Below, one piece after another: positions 14,393 through 15,225 of a stretch of 15,225 nucleotides of DNA. Made by a program: the position numbers and the translations under genes. How positions within the stretch are numbered: position 1 is the stretch's first letter; the number at the start of each line of letters is the position of its first letter. Under the pieces are notes generated by a model, which saw only the letters and a list, made by a program, of their open reading frames with translations, did not search any database and was not told the origin of the DNA. This DNA is from an uncultured Prevotella sp. (GTDB lineage: Bacteria; Bacteroidota; Bacteroidia; Bacteroidales; Bacteroidaceae), in assembly GCA_938018155.1 (NCBI GenBank), contig CALIIG010000254.1:1-15225 (forward strand). Reading direction: 5' to 3'.

Positions 14393-14524
14393 CTGACGGG
14401 TCCTGCTTCCGTGCCTGACGGGTCTTACTCCCGTGCCCAACAAGTCCTATACTTGTTCACAACAAGTCCTATACTTGTGCGCAACAAGTCCTATACTTGT
14501 GCGCGAGAAGTCCCATACTTGTCA
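14393..14524 (+). repeat. Six-unit 22-bp array of hairpins before the HU-related gene
   Basis: Units start at 14393, 14415, 14437, 14459, 14481 and 14503, exactly 22 bp apart. Each holds a 17-nt dyad. Units 1-2 have ACGGG...(T/C)CCGT stems; units 3-5 have ACAAGT-CCTAT-ACTTGT; unit 6 has one mismatch. Between the two types the stem changes from ACGGG/CCCGT to ACAAG/CTTGT, keeping pairing through compensating changes. It lies 44 bp before the HU-related ATG, in the leader expected from the flipped promoter. TATACTTG in units 3-5 also resembles a -7 box with one mismatch. Confidence 0.9.
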
Positions 14525-14568
14525 TTCACGCCTCCCGTCCGCCCCTGCAGGAACAAAACTTTTAGCTT

Positions 14569-15030
14569 ATGGCTTTCTATAAAAAAGTATTGAAGAAGAT
14601 TAACAACAAGTGGTATCCGCAGTCGGTGCTTGCAGGCAAGCCCGTAACGACGGATCAGGTTGCGAAACGAATCGCAGCCGAATCAACGGTAAGTCCGGCC
14701 GACGTTGCCGCCGTGCTCACCGCCCTCAGCGGCGTGATGGGCGACTATATGGCACAGGGCCGCTCGGTGAAGCTCGACGGCATCGGCTCGTTCTACTTCA
14801 CGGCCACATCGTCGAAGAACGGCGTCGAGAAGCCCGAAAAGGTATCTGCCGCCCAGATTACGGGCGTCCGCGTCCGCTTCACGCCCGAAACCCATTTCCG
14901 CCGCGCATCGGGCAGCCGCATTGCCACCCGCGCCCTGTCCGACGTGGAGGTTGACTGGGAGGAATGGCGCGCCGTAGACAAGAAGAAACCGGAGAAGAAA
15001 CCGGAGCCCGGCGTCACGCCCGAACCCTGA
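14569..15030 (+). CDS. HU-related DNA-binding protein (TIGR01201 HU_rel type)
   Basis: This 153-residue protein begins MAFYKKVLKKINNKWYPQSV, a typical N-terminus of the Bacteroidetes HU-related family. It contains helical residues about 28-65 (VAKRIAAESTVSPADVAAVL, followed by LSGVMGDYMAQG) and the HU-like beta turn SVKLDGIGSFYFTATSS (67-82). The C-terminal tail is Lys/Pro/Glu-rich (KKKPEKKPEPGVTPEP). Relatives bind DNA as dimers in the manner of HU/IHF; whether this one is a nucleoid protein, a regulator or a recombination helper is unknown. No -7 box lies directly upstream; transcription probably depends on the invertible promoter at 14117-14317. A hairpin follows the stop codon directly. 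G+C is visibly higher than in the left part of the window. Confidence 0.85.
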   Translation: MAFYKKVLKKINNKWYPQSVLAGKPVTTDQVAKRIAAESTVSPADVAAVLTALSGVMGDYMAQGRSVKLDGIGSFYFTATSSKNGVEKPEKVSAAQITGVRVRFTPETHFRRASGSRIATRALSDVEVDWEEWRAVDKKKPEKKPEPGVTPEP

Positions 15031-15049
15031 CCGGCAGTCAGGCTGCCGG
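15031..15049 (+). promoter_or_regulatory. Hairpin immediately after the HU-related stop codon
   Basis: CCGGCAG (15031-15037) and CTGCCGG (15043-15049) form a 7-bp GC-rich stem with a 5-nt loop, starting on the base after TGA. No U-tract follows, so it is more likely an mRNA-stabilising or processing structure between cotranscribed genes than a terminator. Confidence 0.45.
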
Positions 15050-15105
15050 AGTGGCAACGGCACGCCGCTGTCCCCGGGCAATCCGCAACATAAAACATTT
15101 AACCT

Positions 15106-15155
15106 GCCCCGCGCAACACGTCTTCCTCGCGTTTTCAGGAAACATGGAGCGGGGC
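15106..15155 (+). promoter_or_regulatory. Nested stem-loop leader before the last gene
   Basis: GCCCCGC (15106-15112) pairs with GCGGGGC (15149-15155), and inside it TTCCT (15123-15127) pairs with AGGAA (15137-15141). The structure ends 17 nt before the ATG at 15173, followed by A-rich sequence suited to Bacteroidetes translation initiation. It may protect or regulate the small gene's mRNA. Confidence 0.35.
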
Positions 15156-15172
15156 GCAAAAACAACAAACAT

Positions 15173-15225
15173 ATGAAGAAAACAGAACAGAAAACGAAAC
15201 AGGCGTACGTAAGGCCCGCAGTATG
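15173..15225 (+). CDS. Start of a small MKK...YVRPAV-type protein (partial)
   Basis: The ATG opens MKKTEQKTKQAYVRPAV before the window ends. The pattern MKK(x)nY.RP.V/E is common at the N-terminus of short Bacteroidales/Prevotella peptides (often 50-100 residues, some ending in Gly- or Cys-rich tails), whose roles are mostly unknown. It follows the HU-related gene by 142 bp in the same direction, with a structured leader between, so it probably belongs to the same phase-variable unit. The rest of the protein is not visible, so any function is unassigned. Confidence 0.55.
   Translation, partial: MKKTEQKTKQAYVRPAV

Noticed and set aside
14437..14502. TATACTTG in the array as a row of real promoters
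   Set aside because: It has one mismatch to TAnnTTTG, and no TTG/TTTG lies at 19-21 bp upstream; dyad pairing explains the sequence better.
14393..14524. CRISPR array
   Set aside because: The units are directly adjacent 22-bp repeats without unique spacers, and no cas genes are present. The same applies to 5891-5979 and 10910-11059.
14135..14593. 152-residue plus-strand ORF across the invertible segment and hairpin array
   Set aside because: It would be a chance open frame through repeats with no family resemblance; it would also be broken or changed by inversion.
15144..15176. Tiny upstream ORF MERGAKTTNI overlapping the last gene's start (ATGA)
   Set aside because: It lies in the predicted stem-loop and is too short to judge; possible translational coupling cannot be supported from this alone.

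Overview
The window looks like a chromosomal segment of a Bacteroidales bacterium, most likely Prevotella or a close relative. The grounds are protein families typical of that order (HU-related TIGR01201-type protein, DUF4369/thioredoxin-like lipoprotein, SpmA-SpmB fusion, TIGR02757 protein, Bacteroidales-type tyrosine recombinase), several exact matches to the Bacteroidetes -7 promoter box TAnnTTTG, and no obvious Shine-Dalgarno sequences. The species is inferred from style only; no search was possible.

Layout. (1) 1-5591 is read leftward: a MATE transporter and a TIGR02757 protein (probable operon), an SpmA-SpmB-like membrane protein, a broken four-helix-bundle gene between A/T-rich inverted repeats, and a Wzx-like polysaccharide flippase with a GTG start. 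(2) 5622-6494 has no gene I can support and carries a 22-bp tandem repeat array (5891-5979). (3) A Nudix hydrolase and a thioredoxin-like lipoprotein (both -) are divided by a strong hairpin; the lipoprotein is divergent from pnp (polynucleotide phosphorylase, +), which ends in a 17-bp-stem terminator. (4) 10900-11101 holds a second 22-bp-period array. (5) ribF and a CPBP-family membrane protease (both -) overlap by 8 bp and share one promoter. (6) From about 13140 the sequence becomes visibly richer in G+C: a tyrosine recombinase, a 27-bp perfect inverted repeat enclosing a promoter, a third 22-bp-period array made of hairpins, an HU-related gene and the start of a small MKK...YVRPAV-type gene cut by the window edge.

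The most notable system is at 14117-14317. Two identical 27-bp sites in inverted orientation flank 147 bp containing a good Bacteroidetes promoter (TTG-N20-TATCTTTG), directly beside a tyrosine recombinase gene. In the orientation shown, the promoter points left, antisense to the recombinase. Inversion would point it right, through the hairpin array into the HU-related gene and its small neighbour. The left site lies inside the recombinase coding sequence, so inversion would also replace the recombinase C-terminus. The layout reads as a self-contained phase-variation switch, currently OFF for the downstream genes.

A second theme is three intergenic arrays with unrelated unit sequences but the same 22-bp period. 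In the array before the HU-related gene, the units change sequence while keeping base pairing, which suggests selection on structure.
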